Shown: positions 32,726-32,822 of the stretch, in pieces
How positions within the stretch are numbered: the first letter of the stretch is position 1
How the letters are laid out: each line of letters opens with the position of its first letter
Assembly: GCA_023409835.1 (NCBI GenBank)
Contig: JAEYQV010000086.1
Span: 1-32,822, forward strand
Length of the DNA: 32,822 nt
Source: Bacillota bacterium
GTDB taxonomy: Bacteria; Bacillota; Clostridia; Lachnospirales; Lachnospiraceae
Direction: 5' to 3'
The notes under the pieces: model-generated
What the model was told of the DNA's origin: nothing
Seen by the model: the letters and a program-made list of their open reading frames with translations, nothing else
The model's database searches: none
Translations under genes and position numbers: made by a program

Positions 32726-32822
32726 TGAGCCAGAAAATTAGGCTCATTCAGAACCTTGAAAATTGCTAGATATAGTTTTTGGCTGGCTAACGCCGCCCTT
32801 GACAGCATGACAAAACAATGCT
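32726..32822 (+). promoter_or_regulatory. leader hairpin and second -35 box at the window edge
   Basis: The hairpin TGAGCC / GGCTCA (32726-32746) is followed by the segment AACCTTGAAAATTGC (32752-32766), which resembles sequences seen in Firmicutes rRNA leaders and spacers. A perfect TTGACA lies at 32799-32804. Its -10 box would fall just outside the window, 17 bases on. Tandem promoters of this type suggest an rRNA or another strongly expressed operon next door. This is inference; only the -35 box and hairpin are seen. Region 32389-32628 shows no gene. Confidence 0.35.

Noticed and set aside
32533..32808. A 91-codon minus-strand open frame at the window end
   Set aside because: It has low-complexity hydrophobic composition, lacks a convincing ribosome binding site and lies opposite a promoter and leader hairpin.

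Overview
The window looks like a chromosomal segment of a flagellated, spore-forming, Gram-positive Clostridia member, most probably Lachnospiraceae. The basis is a T-box leader before metG, strong AGGAGG-type ribosome binding sites, a yaaL/bofA pair, a Gram-positive Tad pilus locus with DUF5702 and DUF6382 proteins, and protein families typical of that group. I see no phage, insertion sequence, CRISPR array, tRNA gene or complete rRNA gene. The genus is inference; nothing here fixes it.

Layout. (1) 1-6300, housekeeping metabolism: a consensus promoter and methionine-type T-box drive metG. A bidirectional terminator separates it from the oppositely oriented pckA, which has its own consensus promoter with phased A-tracts. 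Upstream of pckA on the same strand is a DUF885 lipoprotein. (2) 6600-12790, a flagellar filament island: a very large protein with a FliK-like C-terminus, flagellin, and the flagellin chaperone FliS. It carries two tandem-repeat arrays, one of 27-bp units starting in the last codons of flagellin and one of 34-bp units in the fliS 3' region. (3) 12830-14000, a divergent yaaL/bofA pair plus a possible 45-residue membrane peptide.

(4) 14166-25627, a Gram-positive Tad/Flp type IVb pilus locus on one strand: TadZ, the TadA ATPase, TadB, a TadC with a large extracytoplasmic insertion, an Flp1-like pilin, a DUF5702 protein, two TadE-like pseudopilins, a TadV/CpaA prepilin peptidase and a DUF6382-FHA protein. 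TadV would process the pilin and perhaps the pseudopilins; TadA powers the TadB/TadC platform; TadZ may position the machine. The FHA protein suggests a link to Ser/Thr phosphorylation. A 148-bp inverted repeat lies inside the locus.

(5) 25960-32390, mixed genes: glpK, a rhomboid protease, a flavodoxin/SCP2 fusion, an orphan soluble histidine kinase convergent with it, a HIT protein, and murG with a small TSCPD protein in a translationally overlapped pair. (6) The last 430 bases have no credible gene. They hold a promoter, a hairpin and a second -35 box at the edge, suggesting that a strongly transcribed unit begins just outside the window.

The items most worth following up are the TadC insertion, the FliK-like giant protein beside flagellin, the two repeat arrays around flagellin/fliS, the hairpin element in the tad locus, and a short motif shared by two convergent intergenic regions. 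No gene set here is clearly a wholly new system; the Tad locus variant is the closest.
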